Source: JBKEBQ01 sp047973225 (GTDB taxonomy: Bacteria; Bacillota_I; Bacilli_A; Erysipelotrichales; Erysipelotrichaceae). From it: a stretch of 64,000 bases of DNA. A model generated the notes under the pieces. The model saw only the letters and a program-made list of their open reading frames with translations. It had not been told where the DNA came from and did not search any database. Positions 1 through 8,364 of the stretch are shown here, one piece after another; position 1 is the stretch's first letter, and the number at the start of each line of letters is the position of its first letter. A program made the position numbers and the translations under genes. The stretch lies in NCBI GenBank assembly GCA_047973225.1, contig JBKEBQ010000035.1, positions 62,001 to 126,000 on the forward strand, written 5' to 3'.

Positions 1-2548
1 ACCGATTACATCAGAAGGTGTACAAATGAATCTGTGGAACATTGGCTATTCACACCCGAAAACCATGTACGAATTGGGTTATGATTTAATCAATACCAAT
101 GATGGTGACCTTTATATTGTGCCAAGTGCGGGCTACTACTATGATTATCTAAATCAAAATAGAATTGCTACTTCTTGGCAACCGAATGTCATCGGAAATT
201 ACACCATTCCCGTTGGGTCAAAACAGATGAGTGGAGCTGCCTTCACGTTATGGAATGATATGATTGGGCCAAAAGACAAAGGGGATAGTGATATCGAACT
301 ATTTGATCGCATTTATGCAATCACTCCAACCTTTGGAGCAAAATTATGGGGTGATATTAAAGATTACAGTCCACAAGAAGTCAACACCATTGCAAAAACA
401 ACAAAATATGCTCCAAACTCTAATCCTACACATATTATAAAAAGTAAGACATCAACCATTGTTGATTATAGTTTCAATAAAACAACGGGCAATGACTTTT
501 CAGGAAATGAATACAACCTGACAAAACAAGAAAATATTTCTTATGTTGATGGCTATGCGAATAAAGCATTGCAATTACATGGTGGTGAAAGTTATGTAGA
601 AACACCATTACAGAATTTAGGCGTTAATGCTACAATTGATTTTTGGATAAATAAAGATGCTAGTGATAGTACAGATGAACAAATTTTATTTGAATCAGAA
701 ATTGGATCAATCAAAGCTGTACAAAAAGAGAGTGGGAAATTTGGTTTTTCTAGAGATTTTAGAGATCACTCTTTTAACTACACACTACCGGATAACGAAT
801 GGACTCACATCACGCTCCGTAGCTACTTTGAGAAAACAGAATTGTTTGTAAATGGCGAAAAGATTGATGAATTATCATCAACTGCCACGGGTTCCATACA
901 TGCATCATTACTAACGCCTTTACAAAGAATTGGAAGCAAAACAAACGCTTTTAAAGGGAAAATTGATGACTTGGTTATATTTAATGAACTGGTGAGTAGA
1001 GATAAAGATAAAATCCCTCATTCCAACATGGAAGCATTTGCAATCTCTGCACAACCAGGGGCTGAAGCTGCAAAAGCAATCGATGACAATACAAATAGTA
1101 TTTGGCATACTAAGTGGGACTTAAGCGATCCTTTGCCACAAGATATCACACTAACATTTGATAAAATGTATACAATTGATAAGCTCAACTACCTTCCTCG
1201 TCAAGTAGGAACCAATGGAACGATCACTAAATATGCCATTTCGATAAGCAAGGATGGTGTAAACTTCACTGATGTGGCTTCGGGTACTTGGAATCTTAAC
1301 GCAGAACTGAAAACCGTAAACTTCGCGCCTATTGAAGCGAAATACATTCGTCTGCGTGCCATTGAGGCTGGAGGTGGATTTGCAACTGCTGCTGAAATAG
1401 ATGTCTATAAACAAAGTGAAACCTTACATACACAAGCGTTAATGCAACTCATCAAACAAGCAGAAATTCTTGATTTTGATGAATATACTCAAGCCAGCAC
1501 TTATGAACTCGAAGTTGCACTACAAGCTGCAAAACAATCGCTTAATTTTGCCATTATGCAAAATGAAATTGATACTGCACAAAGCAATCTTCAAAGTGCT
1601 TTAGACAATTTAGAAAAAATTAATCAATTGGATAAAACCGGCTTAGAAAAAGCAATTATTGAAGCAGAAAAATTTGATGAAAACAAATACACAACTGACA
1701 GTTTTCAAGCACTACAAACTGCTGTTCAAGCAGGAAAAGATGTACTTGAAAATGCGACTACACAAAGCGAGATCGATACAGCCATCATCAATATCAATGA
1801 AGCAGTTGATGCATTGGTTGAAAAAAGTGATAATGTAGATAAAAGTCAACTGGACCTTTTAGTTAAAGAGGCAAACGCAATTGATACCTCCCTTTATACA
1901 AAAGAAAGTGCAGATACATTTATAAAAGCGTTAAACTACGCTGAAATTGCTTTAGAAACTGCGACTACACAGAGCGAAATTGATAACGCTTTTAAAGAAT
2001 TAAACAAGGCAATAAATGCTTTAATTCCCATAGATGATACCCTAACATATCAGACCCTTATAAATACGGACGGAACAATGAAAGTTAGTGGTTACTTCCC
2101 TAAAGACACTATATTAACAGGAAGCAAAATTGTTGCAACTGAAAAATATAAAAATATGTTGGCAAATAATCAAGCAACAAAGAACGACAAACTTGAAGAT
2201 GTATATGATATTTCACTCTATCACAACCAGACCATATATGAACCAACTGGACGTGTAGAAGTAAGTATACAAACAGATTTTAACCTTTATGGAAAACAAT
2301 TGAGTATTGTCTATTTTGGTAGTGAGAATACGATAGAAACACGTTCTTCTAGCGTTGATGGTACATGGATCAACTTTACAACGGATCATTTTTCTATTTA
2401 TGGAATCACATCTAATACAATTTTTAATCCTTCTATTGAAAATCCAGATACAGGTGATTATAACAATATAGGGCTATACATATTGACACTCTTACTACCT
2501 CTGGGAGTTTTCGCTCATAAAAGAAAAAAGCATACTGTTAAAAAATAA
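1..2548 (+). CDS. Cell-wall-anchored GH20 beta-N-acetylhexosaminidase, 3' part
   Basis: The reading frame is open to the window edge, so the 5' end, with most of the catalytic barrel, is missing; the ATG at 26 is internal. The first ~110 visible residues look like the C-terminal part of a GH20 barrel. A LamG-like (concanavalin fold) domain follows at about residues 145-325, then an F5/8 type C (CBM32-like) domain at about 335-460, three FIVAR-type three-helix repeats at about 470-680, and a beta-rich region. The C-terminus has a sorting signal: motif NPDTGD, a hydrophobic stretch, then a basic tail (KRKK). The enzyme family removes terminal GlcNAc/GalNAc from glycans; with these modules it probably acts on host mucin or glycoprotein at the cell surface. 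A terminator follows at once. Module identities are from sequence resemblance only. Confidence 0.85.
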   Translation, partial: PITSEGVQMNLWNIGYSHPKTMYELGYDLINTNDGDLYIVPSAGYYYDYLNQNRIATSWQPNVIGNYTIPVGSKQMSGAAFTLWNDMIGPKDKGDSDIELFDRIYAITPTFGAKLWGDIKDYSPQEVNTIAKTTKYAPNSNPTHIIKSKTSTIVDYSFNKTTGNDFSGNEYNLTKQENISYVDGYANKALQLHGGESYVETPLQNLGVNATIDFWINKDASDSTDEQILFESEIGSIKAVQKESGKFGFSRDFRDHSFNYTLPDNEWTHITLRSYFEKTELFVNGEKIDELSSTATGSIHASLLTPLQRIGSKTNAFKGKIDDLVIFNELVSRDKDKIPHSNMEAFAISAQPGAEAAKAIDDNTNSIWHTKWDLSDPLPQDITLTFDKMYTIDKLNYLPRQVGTNGTITKYAISISKDGVNFTDVASGTWNLNAELKTVNFAPIEAKYIRLRAIEAGGGFATAAEIDVYKQSETLHTQALMQLIKQAEILDFDEYTQASTYELEVALQAAKQSLNFAIMQNEIDTAQSNLQSALDNLEKINQLDKTGLEKAIIEAEKFDENKYTTDSFQALQTAVQAGKDVLENATTQSEIDTAIININEAVDALVEKSDNVDKSQLDLLVKEANAIDTSLYTKESADTFIKALNYAEIALETATTQSEIDNAFKELNKAINALIPIDDTLTYQTLINTDGTMKVSGYFPKDTILTGSKIVATEKYKNMLANNQATKNDKLEDVYDISLYHNQTIYEPTGRVEVSIQTDFNLYGKQLSIVYFGSENTIETRSSSVDGTWINFTTDHFSIYGITSNTIFNPSIENPDTGDYNNIGLYILTLLLPLGVFAHKRKKHTVKK

Positions 2549-2604
2549 GATTTTTTATAAATAATAAAGAAGGCTATCTTTTCCTTATGTATACGTTGAA
2601 GAAT

Positions 2605-2637
2605 AAAAAACTACTCGTTTATCGGGTAGTTTTTTTA
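2605..2637 (+). terminator. Rho-independent terminator after the hexosaminidase gene
   Basis: The stem is ACTACTCG/CGGGTAGT with one G-U pair, flanked by an A-run upstream and seven Ts downstream, about 57 bp after the stop codon. Confidence 0.85.
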
Positions 2638-2808
2638 TTCTCATCAACAAATTTGGAAATGCATGAAGTTTTCCAAATAAAATCTTCTTCTCTTTGAACT
2701 TCCTATAAGTATGAAATACTTATTCGTGCATATCCTTCACATATCGTGCGTAGGGAAAATGTTTGATCTTTATATATATAATATAAACAGATTGAAAGAA
2801 GAACCAAA

Positions 2809-3507
2809 ATGTTAAAAAAATAATATCTAGTTTTTTGGTGTTTTGTTTTTTTATTTACTGCTTTAAACACAGATTTTACCATCTTTTTAACGCAAGAAGA
2901 AAATAATAAAACAGATACGACAGACGAAACTCTATTTCAGTTTTTACCTGAAAAAGTCGAACAATTGAATTTATTAGATAGGGAAGTGATAAGTGGAGTA
3001 GTAGAAGGCGTTCCCATTAAAAAAAGCTTACTTAAATACAGATTATGCATTGAATATGAATCTAGTCAAAAATAATTTTTCTAATTTTGTGAAGAAAAAT
3101 AGATCCACTTATCGGTTTTCACTAGACTGGAATAATGAGCGTCCAATAAGATTTTGTCTTTTCACATCTGGTAAACAAGTAATCCTATATTCACGAATTA
3201 GCGGGCGAAATTATCATAATAATACGACATCCTTGTATTTACATAATGCGAGCATTAATAACTTTATCGCCACGGCAAGCAAGCAAAATACAGGTTATCC
3301 AATGGCGCTTTTACTTACAAGTTTTCTCTTAAAATCACCATGGGTGGTAGTAGCAAATCTATATTTAGCGTTGCATTCTCTTTATAAAGGAACCTGGTTA
3401 AATGCTATTCGGAACTTAAAAATAAAGGATACGACATAAAAGTAACGATGCAAAAAACAAATTATGGAGTCTTCATGGTGAAAATGTTTGACCTAATCGC
3501 AGAATAA
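2809..3507 (+). pseudogene. Decayed gene for an exported protein of unknown family
   Basis: Reading through several frames gives a coherent protein of about 220-230 residues: a hydrophobic N-terminus like a signal peptide, an acidic Thr/Asp/Glu-rich stretch, and a Ser/Tyr/Asn-rich body. The reading is broken by an in-frame stop at codon 5 (2821-2823), a frameshift near 3020-3035, and another near 3395-3420, after which the C-terminal frame ends at TAA 3505-3507. The intact middle part is readable from about 3023 to 3439. I do not recognise the family. It could be a secreted bacteriocin- or toxin-like protein, since a small membrane protein gene follows and a bacteriocin locus lies opposite, but that is inference. 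The stretch 2640-2808 before it holds no gene that I can see. Confidence 0.5.
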
Positions 3508-3598
3508 TTGCCTTATATCCACTACATCGGGGTATGCCATCAGGCATTTGTAGAAATTTGTAAACAAATAATATGCATCCATCAAATAGAGAGGGATC

Positions 3599-3880
3599 AT
3601 GTCAAATTTTGTAATCATACTTCTCTTTTTAATGCTGCTAAATGTTGTTATTTTCAGAAAAGATGGATACTCTTTTATGGGAAGAAAATGTCAATTGGAC
3701 AGCTTGGAAAAGGGGAAAACATTGGATACCCTAATTCATCTAATAACTGCTATGATTTTAGTTCTCATAGAAGTGTTTTGGAAAGGTGTTTCAGCACAAA
3801 AATATACACTACCTATACATTTCAATTGGTTTTCAATGATATTAGCGCTAACGTTTTGTAAAAAGAAAATGAATCCATAA
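3599..3880 (+). CDS. Small multi-pass membrane protein, unknown function
   Basis: 93 residues with three hydrophobic segments (about 4-18, 44-60 and 75-88) separated by a basic loop. The ATG has a good ribosome-binding site (GAGAGGG, 4 nt spacing), which is why this frame is preferred over the overlapping frame 3508-3861. It lies just downstream of the decayed exported-protein gene and could have been its dedicated membrane or immunity partner. That role is inferred from position only; I do not recognise the family. Confidence 0.5.
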   Translation: MSNFVIILLFLMLLNVVIFRKDGYSFMGRKCQLDSLEKGKTLDTLIHLITAMILVLIEVFWKGVSAQKYTLPIHFNWFSMILALTFCKKKMNP

Positions 3881-3986
3881 CCTTTCACAAGAATACTATG
3901 ATCTTTTTAGACTAACCCTCACTTAGTCTTTTTCTAATTTTCAAACTCTATTTAAATTTTTGATTTCTATTACAATAAAGGCTTCC

Positions 3987-4625
3987 TCACAAATTACTTA
4001 GTGTGATAATACGATTACAACTGTTTGCGACTTCTCTATCGTGCGTAACAATCACAATTGTTTTTCCCTCTTCATTCAACTTATGCAAAATGCGTAATAC
4101 TACATTTCTATTTTCATCATCAAGATTTCCGGTTGGTTCATCTGCTAAAATGATGTTTGCGGGTTTCAATATCAGTCTTGCTAAAGCGACTCTTTGTTGT
4201 TCACCACCACTCAATTTAAATATCTTTTTCTCACTCATTCCATTTAAACCAACTTCTAGCAAAGCATCTTCAATCAATGCCTTTTTTTCTTGTTTACTAT
4301 ACTTGGTATAATATAGTGCATACATTAAATTATCTATAATTGTCTCATCGTCAACAAGGGCATAATTTTGAAACAAGTAATTAATATTGTTACGAATATA
4401 TTGTATTCTGGTATGCTTTTTCATATGATGAAACGCTTTTTTATTGATACATAATGTTCCTTCAAAGTCATCATCAATCAACCCTAAAATATTCAACAGC
4501 GTTGTTTTTCCACTACCGCTCACACCGACAATAGCCACCATTTCACAGTCTTGAATAGTGATATTAATATTATCCAACACGCGAATTCCATCAAATTTTT
4601 TCGTTATTTTCTTTGCTTCAATCAT
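3987..4625 (-). CDS. ABC transporter ATPase of lactococcin 972-type bacteriocin locus
   Basis: 212-residue single ATPase domain with Walker A GVSGSGKTT (about 34-42), signature LSGGEQQR (about 138), Walker B IILADEPTGNLDD, and switch His in IVTHD. It belongs to the MacB/LolD-like class that also covers the ATPases paired with lactococcin 972 bacteriocins. It starts with a 4-bp ATGA overlap on the 7TM membrane protein upstream, so the two are translationally coupled and probably form one export/self-protection complex in the membrane. It is the last gene of the bacteriocin transcript. No clear terminator follows; 3881-3986 is AT-rich with no gene. Confidence 0.85.
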   Translation of the reverse strand: MIEAKKITKKFDGIRVLDNINITIQDCEMVAIVGVSGSGKTTLLNILGLIDDDFEGTLCINKKAFHHMKKHTRIQYIRNNINYLFQNYALVDDETIIDNLMYALYYTKYSKQEKKALIEDALLEVGLNGMSEKKIFKLSGGEQQRVALARLILKPANIILADEPTGNLDDENRNVVLRILHKLNEEGKTIVIVTHDREVANSCNRIITLSNL

Positions 4626-5824
4626 GCTTCTTTTCCTTTCAATAATTCATACACCTTATCGGTTTTCACAAGCGCAACGATAAGAAATAAAATAAGTATT
4701 TCAATGCCAATAAAAAGTAGACAAATGTCAGATACAAGCCAAGCATTTTCTGCTTTTGAAAGCCACACATAACTCACGATACCAATAATGGGTATCAGTG
4801 AAATGGCTAAATTCTTTAAAAATATTTCTCTAAAAATAACCAATCTGCTATGCCCTAAAAGTGTTTTTACAAGTACTTTGTCGATATGAGAATGTATGTA
4901 CAATACAAAAGTTTGCAAAACAACAAAACTGTATGCCAATAAAACAATCAAACTACCGCTCATAAAAATAAAATTGATTTTTTGCCAACGAACGTTTTGA
5001 TCATTTAAATACTCATCATAACTCACAAAATGTTCGCTCTTTAATACCTGTTCAAGATCGGACTTTCGAAGTAACGTTTTCATGTTTTTAAACGTATCTT
5101 GTTTTCCATCCTTTGAAATATTAATTTTAAGTGCTGTTGACATTCCTGTTCCCGCAATATCCAACCCCCTATAACTTTGATTATAAGAAATTTGAATGTT
5201 GGGATTGACCACCCTGATAATTGGTGATTCTTGTGTGTAATCAGCATGTAACACATCAAAGGTATCAAAACTTCGATCCTTATAATAATATATTTCTACA
5301 TCCTCTTGTATATTAATTTTTTCATTATAAAGCTTGGCTTTTACGCGGAATTTATCACTCCAGTTTTGTTTTGACAATGGTAGTAAATATACGACACGAT
5401 CTTCACGCAAGTTAATTTTTTTACCACCTTCATCAAATACTTCAACCTTGTTTACTTTAAGATAATGTAGATCAACCGATGCAATTCGATACATTTCACC
5501 TAATCGCTCGCTTTCTTCATAATCTTTTTCTTCGGTTTTGCTCAATCCAACATACTCACGAAAATCAACATAAATATATTGTATATTACTTTTGCTTACT
5601 TGTTGATAGAAATCAAGATAGTTTTGATCGTTATCAAATGCTCCATTTTCCACATTAAATTTTGAAAAAACTGCATACTCATCCACAACTTGACTTCCCT
5701 TAATGTTATTACGTAATATCTGTGTTTCTGAAATAACAGGAATAAGCGCAACAATAAAAAGAATCAACGCAGGTATGATAAGTGCCTTAAACACCAAACA
5801 AATAGAACTTATTTTATTAGACAA
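4622..5824 (-). CDS. Bacteriocin-associated 7TM membrane protein, C-terminal portion (split gene)
   Basis: 400 residues readable from a TTG at 5824: a hydrophobic segment at 11-30, a long extracytoplasmic region, and three membrane segments near 285-310, 335-355 and 365-388. With the upstream frame 5817-6773 it makes one protein of about 720 residues, the size and topology of the bacteriocin-associated integral membrane (putative immunity) proteins of lactococcin 972 loci. The join lies at a run of eight As (minus strand, 5831-5838); removing one A fuses the frames. The TTG has no ribosome-binding site, so independent initiation is doubtful. The break may be a real mutation, a programmed or slippage-bypassed site, or a sequencing error. 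Confidence 0.75.
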   Translation of the reverse strand: MSNKISSICLVFKALIIPALILFIVALIPVISETQILRNNIKGSQVVDEYAVFSKFNVENGAFDNDQNYLDFYQQVSKSNIQYIYVDFREYVGLSKTEEKDYEESERLGEMYRIASVDLHYLKVNKVEVFDEGGKKINLREDRVVYLLPLSKQNWSDKFRVKAKLYNEKINIQEDVEIYYYKDRSFDTFDVLHADYTQESPIIRVVNPNIQISYNQSYRGLDIAGTGMSTALKINISKDGKQDTFKNMKTLLRKSDLEQVLKSEHFVSYDEYLNDQNVRWQKINFIFMSGSLIVLLAYSFVVLQTFVLYIHSHIDKVLVKTLLGHSRLVIFREIFLKNLAISLIPIIGIVSYVWLSKAENAWLVSDICLLFIGIEILILFLIVALVKTDKVYELLKGKEA

Positions 5825-6773
5825 AGACTGTTTTTTTTATGATATTTGATAAACTTGTATACCGCTTTATAAACAACATCCCCAAACATGTCACACTTAT
5901 CGAAAGTAACACTACCAATATATGTAGTTGTATGATATTCAATACAATAGAAAAAGTGATATTGCTTAATAAAGATAGCGAAACAATCATGCATATCACA
6001 ATCGCAAACAATTCAAAATATATATAATCTTTTACAGATAAAAGAATAAGTGAGCGCTGAGTATATCCGAGAAGCTGTAAACAACCAATTTTTTTGCTTT
6101 TTTTATACAACAGAAATAGAATCACCAATAAGAAAAATAGTGCAAAGATTACAAACGCTATCGTAATTGCCAGCGTGATAATTCCTTCGTGAGAGTTTAA
6201 CATTCCCCACCCTTCTATTGGTATATTTTCTTTAGCAATGTCCATCTCTTTGGCTACCTGATCTAAAAAATGATGCCACTCCATATCATTCTTATATAAT
6301 AAGGAGTAATCGCCAAATACATATTCGTTATTCGTGAATAATGAATCCCCTTTATAAAATACAAAGTCATCGTTTGCTAAAAAATCATTAATATAAAACT
6401 TAGTGGTTTTTTCATCACGAGCGAGTGTGGGTATATGCGTATTATCTGTGGCGCTTTTATGCTCTTTCACTTCCACATATTTTGAAATAAACTCTTGTAA
6501 ATTGGGTACTGTCATATATACATTATTTCGTTTCTGTTTTTTGTTATACAATTCTTTTACTAAAATAACATTGTTTTCTTTGGCTATCTTGAAAATTCTC
6601 TTTACATCCGCTTCTCCATTCACTAATGTCTTCTCATCCAAATGAATACCACGCAATTCATAATCAGAAAATCTGGTATATTGGGAACGCATTAGAACGT
6701 CTTCTTTAAAAACAACGAGCACTGTTAAAATAATAATGGTAAGAATCGGCAATATCTTGACTATTTTTTTCAT
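5817..6773 (-). CDS. Bacteriocin-associated 7TM membrane protein, N-terminal portion (split gene)
   Basis: 318 residues: membrane anchor at about 4-22, an extracytoplasmic domain to about 190, then three membrane segments (about 192-222, 245-268, 275-302). The ATG has a good ribosome-binding site (GGAGA, 7 nt spacing). The frame ends just past an A8 run, where the C-terminal half continues in another frame. The family role, from known lactococcin 972 operons, is self-immunity and/or export together with the ATPase. It lies 77 bp downstream of the bacteriocin gene in the expected order: bacteriocin, membrane protein, ATPase. Confidence 0.8.
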   Translation of the reverse strand: MKKIVKILPILTIIILTVLVVFKEDVLMRSQYTRFSDYELRGIHLDEKTLVNGEADVKRIFKIAKENNVILVKELYNKKQKRNNVYMTVPNLQEFISKYVEVKEHKSATDNTHIPTLARDEKTTKFYINDFLANDDFVFYKGDSLFTNNEYVFGDYSLLYKNDMEWHHFLDQVAKEMDIAKENIPIEGWGMLNSHEGIITLAITIAFVIFALFFLLVILFLLYKKSKKIGCLQLLGYTQRSLILLSVKDYIYFELFAIVICMIVSLSLLSNITFSIVLNIIQLHILVVLLSISVTCLGMLFIKRYTSLSNIIKKTVFV

Positions 6774-6849
6774 CTTGTTTCTCCGTATGTATTATAGAAG
6801 AAACGTACTGTATTTAAAAGCACAACACGTTTTCTTTTTAATAATTTAA

Positions 6850-7202
6850 TTATTGATCATAATCCCAATAAAATCTTGCATCATACAAGTTGGTTCTATA
6901 ACCTCCATAGTCTTTTTGTGAAACGGAACTTCTTCCACTTGCTACCCACGACGAATACGATCTATCACTTCCACTTCTTGCATATACTCTTTTCGCATAT
7001 GCGGGTTGTGTAGAAATGTTTTTAGCTGTTGCTAGTGTATAGTCACCATTTACATTCCATCCTGTATGCCAAGCATATGAGAGCGACTTTCCATTTCTTC
7101 CTCCATATCGGCCACTTTTAGACGCGGCTTGAACACCTGCTATTGAGCTACTAAAATAATTGTAATTACATATAAAATTGCCCAGGTTTTTTTCTTTTTC
7201 AT
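6850..7202 (-). pseudogene. Lactococcin 972-family bacteriocin precursor with a frameshift in the signal peptide
   Basis: No single long frame covers it, but two frames join into a clear precursor. ATG at 7202 (AAGGA upstream) starts a basic, hydrophobic leader MKKKKTWAILYVITII. After about one missing T near 7155-7160 the next frame gives SSSIAGVQAAS, a cleavage site of the A-x-A type, and a mature part of about 90 residues ending ARFYWDYDQ. The mature part is rich in Gly/Ser/Tyr/Trp, starts with a GRYGG-like motif and has an aromatic tail, as in lactococcin 972, a Sec-secreted bacteriocin that binds lipid II. The downstream 7TM protein and ATPase confirm the context. As written, translation from the ATG stops at TAG after 20 residues. 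Confidence 0.8.
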
Positions 7203-7229
7203 AGGTCCTTTTCTTCCTTGTTCAATTAT

Positions 7230-7276
7230 TTTATAACTAGTTATGCCTATATATTGTCACACACACTCACACACAC
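7230..7276 (-). promoter_or_regulatory. Likely bacteriocin promoter with a tandem 10-bp direct repeat
   Basis: On the minus strand two perfect contiguous copies of GTGTGTGTGA occupy 7276-7257. The second runs into a -35-like GTGACA (7260-7255), followed after 18 bp by TTATAA (7236-7231). Two repeats one helical turn apart beside a -35 look like an activator site, but the repeat could also be simple GT slippage sequence. Confidence 0.4.
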
Positions 7277-7307
7277 TGCAAACGTTTTCTTTTATCTGTT
7301 TCACAAA

Positions 7308-7347
7308 GAAAAACATCATCGCTTTTATCATTGATGATGTTTTTTTA
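7308..7347 (-). terminator. Terminator between the 322-residue membrane protein and the bacteriocin gene
   Basis: The stem is ACATCATC/GATGATGT with a loop of about 12 nt, flanked by A-runs and T-runs on both sides, so it may work in both directions. It separates the gpmI transcript from the bacteriocin transcript. Confidence 0.8.
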
Positions 7348-7374
7348 TGCTTATATATGGATCATAAATATATG

Positions 7375-8343
7375 TTATTCACTCACTTCTTTCAATAAAA
7401 TTGCCGTATAACCAACCGTTTTTCCATTGTTAAATTTTACTGCTATAATTTTATAACCCTGATACTTCTTAAGTGTTCCATCACTTTGTTTCAACACATA
7501 GTACTCATCTTGTTTTAATGATTCGGCATATTCTTGTGTCCTAGTGTAGGTATCCTCAATCGATGTTTGATTATTATAGTCAGCAGTTGTAATGGTACCA
7601 GCATTTCCTACCCAACCGTTTTCTTTTTTGAATGATTCGATAATTACTTCACATTCTTGGTTAGGATCAATTCCGCCTTCACATGCATACGTCGGTTCTT
7701 CTTTTTCGACTTCTTTCACAACGACTGTTGCTTTTTTCTTTATTTTATTGTTTGACGCATCTTTCGCCGTTACATAGATACTGTATTCACCTGGGGTATT
7801 ATACTTAACATTTTCACTAGCAATGCTAATTTTCACATCCTTACTCACATCTTCTGCTGCGAAATAAGAACTAAAATCCACTTCCGATTTGCTTTGATTG
7901 ATCGTAATCATCTCACTAAACTTACTAAATTTAGGAGCAACTGTATCTTTTATATGAATGGTAATTTCTTCTGTATTTTCTTTATAAGAAATCGCTGCAC
8001 GATATTTTCCAACTTCTAAATCTTTTAACTTTTTATCCGTATAATCCTTGCAAGTTTCATTTCGCTTTTTCAATCCACAAAATTTAAAACGAATTTCTTT
8101 TTCATCAACCGTTTTGTCAATATTCTCAACATACTTATCAATGCTTGTATTAATATTTTTTCCTAGCTCATAGGTATATGAATATTTTTTTATATTAAAA
8201 TTTTCTATATTCTTTTTCCCACTATTTAAAGACAAGATAAACAATACAATGATTATGATGATCGTTACTACAATTGCTGCACATCCACCATATACTTTGT
8301 TTTTCCCATATTTTTCAATTAACTGATTCCATTTTTCTTTCAT
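7375..8343 (-). CDS. Membrane-anchored protein with an Ig-like domain, unknown function
   Basis: 322 residues: short cytoplasmic N-terminus, one transmembrane segment at about 20-42, then an extracellular part. Residues about 125-210 begin with DTVAPKF and look like a bacterial Ig-like/HYR-type beta-sandwich domain. The remaining C-terminal part, from about residue 218 (CEGGIDPNQEC), is of unknown fold. The start has a strong ribosome-binding site (AGGAGG). It follows gpmI by 21 bp, so it is probably cotranscribed; no functional link is evident. A surface or peptidoglycan-binding role is a guess. Confidence 0.7.
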   Translation of the reverse strand: MKEKWNQLIEKYGKNKVYGGCAAIVVTIIIIIVLFILSLNSGKKNIENFNIKKYSYTYELGKNINTSIDKYVENIDKTVDEKEIRFKFCGLKKRNETCKDYTDKKLKDLEVGKYRAAISYKENTEEITIHIKDTVAPKFSKFSEMITINQSKSEVDFSSYFAAEDVSKDVKISIASENVKYNTPGEYSIYVTAKDASNNKIKKKATVVVKEVEKEEPTYACEGGIDPNQECEVIIESFKKENGWVGNAGTITTADYNNQTSIEDTYTRTQEYAESLKQDEYYVLKQSDGTLKKYQGYKIIAVKFNNGKTVGYTAILLKEVSE

Positions 8344-8364
8344 CAGAAATCCTCCTAGTATGCT

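Noticed and set aside
1700..2000. Direct repeats of protein sequence as possible DNA repeats
   Set aside because: They are FIVAR modules in the hexosaminidase; similarity is at protein level.
3508..3861. 117-residue plus-strand frame with many Cys
   Set aside because: Overlaps the better supported 93-residue membrane protein in another frame; no ribosome-binding site.
7257..7279. CA-rich tract as a microsatellite or CRISPR-like repeat
   Set aside because: Only two 10-bp units and no spacers; kept only as a promoter-linked repeat.
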